NCBI RefSeq assembly: GCF_013155375.1
Contig: NZ_JABJQY010000004.1
Location: 434,001-498,000 of the forward strand
DNA from: Nocardioides sp. zg-1308
GTDB taxonomy: Bacteria > Actinomycetota > Actinomycetes > Propionibacteriales > Nocardioidaceae
Length of the DNA: 64,000 bases
Direction: 5' to 3'
Positions 63,948 to 64,000 of this stretch are shown one piece after another (the stretch's first letter is position 1; every line of letters starts with the position of its first letter). Made by a program: the position numbers and the translations under genes. Below the pieces are notes generated by a model. The model made no database searches, was not told the origin of the DNA, and saw only the letters and a program-made list of their open reading frames with translations.

Positions 63948-64000
63948 ATGAAGACGATCGGCCTCATCGGAGGCATGTCCTGGCACTCGACCGCGACCTA
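63948..64000 (+). CDS. Asp/Glu racemase family protein (5' end only)
   Basis: Only 17 codons are in the window: MKTIGLIGGMSWHSTAT. IGLIGGMSW is the opening strand of the aspartate/glutamate racemase family. TGGAG lies just before the ATG. It is probably controlled by the divergent LysR gene. The rest lies outside the window, so the exact type is open. Confidence 0.75.
   Translation, partial: MKTIGLIGGMSWHSTAT

Overview
The window is a very GC-rich actinobacterial chromosome segment. Its gene order on the minus strand (hisI, trp genes, lgt, gltB-gltD, pyk, a tRNA gene, pdtaR, livKHMGF, polA, rpsA) matches the conserved hisI-to-rpsA block of Mycobacterium and Streptomyces. The DUF3068, DUF2613, DUF4193 and HGxxPAAW proteins, the secreted thrombospondin-type-3 repeat proteins and the many leaderless starts suggest a high-GC actinobacterium of the Nocardioides type. 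The genus is an inference, not proven here.

Layout. 1-1.2 kb: the start of rpsA. 1.6-7.1 kb: a small-molecule kinase, two secreted calcium-binding-repeat proteins and a methyltransferase. 7.1-30.5 kb: a large cell-envelope glycan locus, placed between rpsA and polA. It holds a DUF3068 protein, five methyltransferases, two membrane acyltransferases, three giant AftD-family (arabinofuranosyltransferase-like) membrane proteins, a GT4 glycosyltransferase, a 50-residue DUF2613 protein, a second multi-membrane-span protein and a flippase. It resembles the mycobacterial Rv0224c-Rv0236c region, but the AftD gene has been expanded. 30.5-34.4 kb: polA, a hotdog thioesterase and an acetyltransferase. 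34.5-39.5 kb: a branched-chain amino-acid ABC transporter (livK-H-M-G-F).

39.7-55.1 kb: the ANTAR regulator pdtaR, an odd tRNA with anticodon CAA, pyruvate kinase, glutamate synthase, lgt, a SCO1-like protein, trpA-trpB-trpC, two small membrane proteins, hisI and a PabC-like lyase. trpE is absent from its usual place. 55.2-55.5 kb: tRNA-Gly, tRNA-Cys and tRNA-Val, closed by a strong terminator. 55.5-64 kb: accessory genes. These are a STAS protein, DUF4193, an HxlR-VOC pair with an operator, an HpcH/HpaI aldolase, two sulfatases around a formylglycine-generating enzyme, a LysR regulator and the first codons of an Asp/Glu racemase.

How the genes work together. The glycan locus contains the parts expected for building a decorated surface polysaccharide: sugar transfer, flipping, polymer extension outside the membrane, acylation and methylation. 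Its most unusual part is a pair of convergent acyltransferase/AftD modules whose coding ends overlap by about 165 bp. In the second module the AftD protein has lost the conserved loops of its relatives. Across the window, about 17 first genes of transcription units have a TANNNT-like -10 box only 6-8 nt before the start codon, so leaderless mRNA is the norm. Internal operon genes use Shine-Dalgarno sites or stop-start overlaps (ATGA/GTGA).
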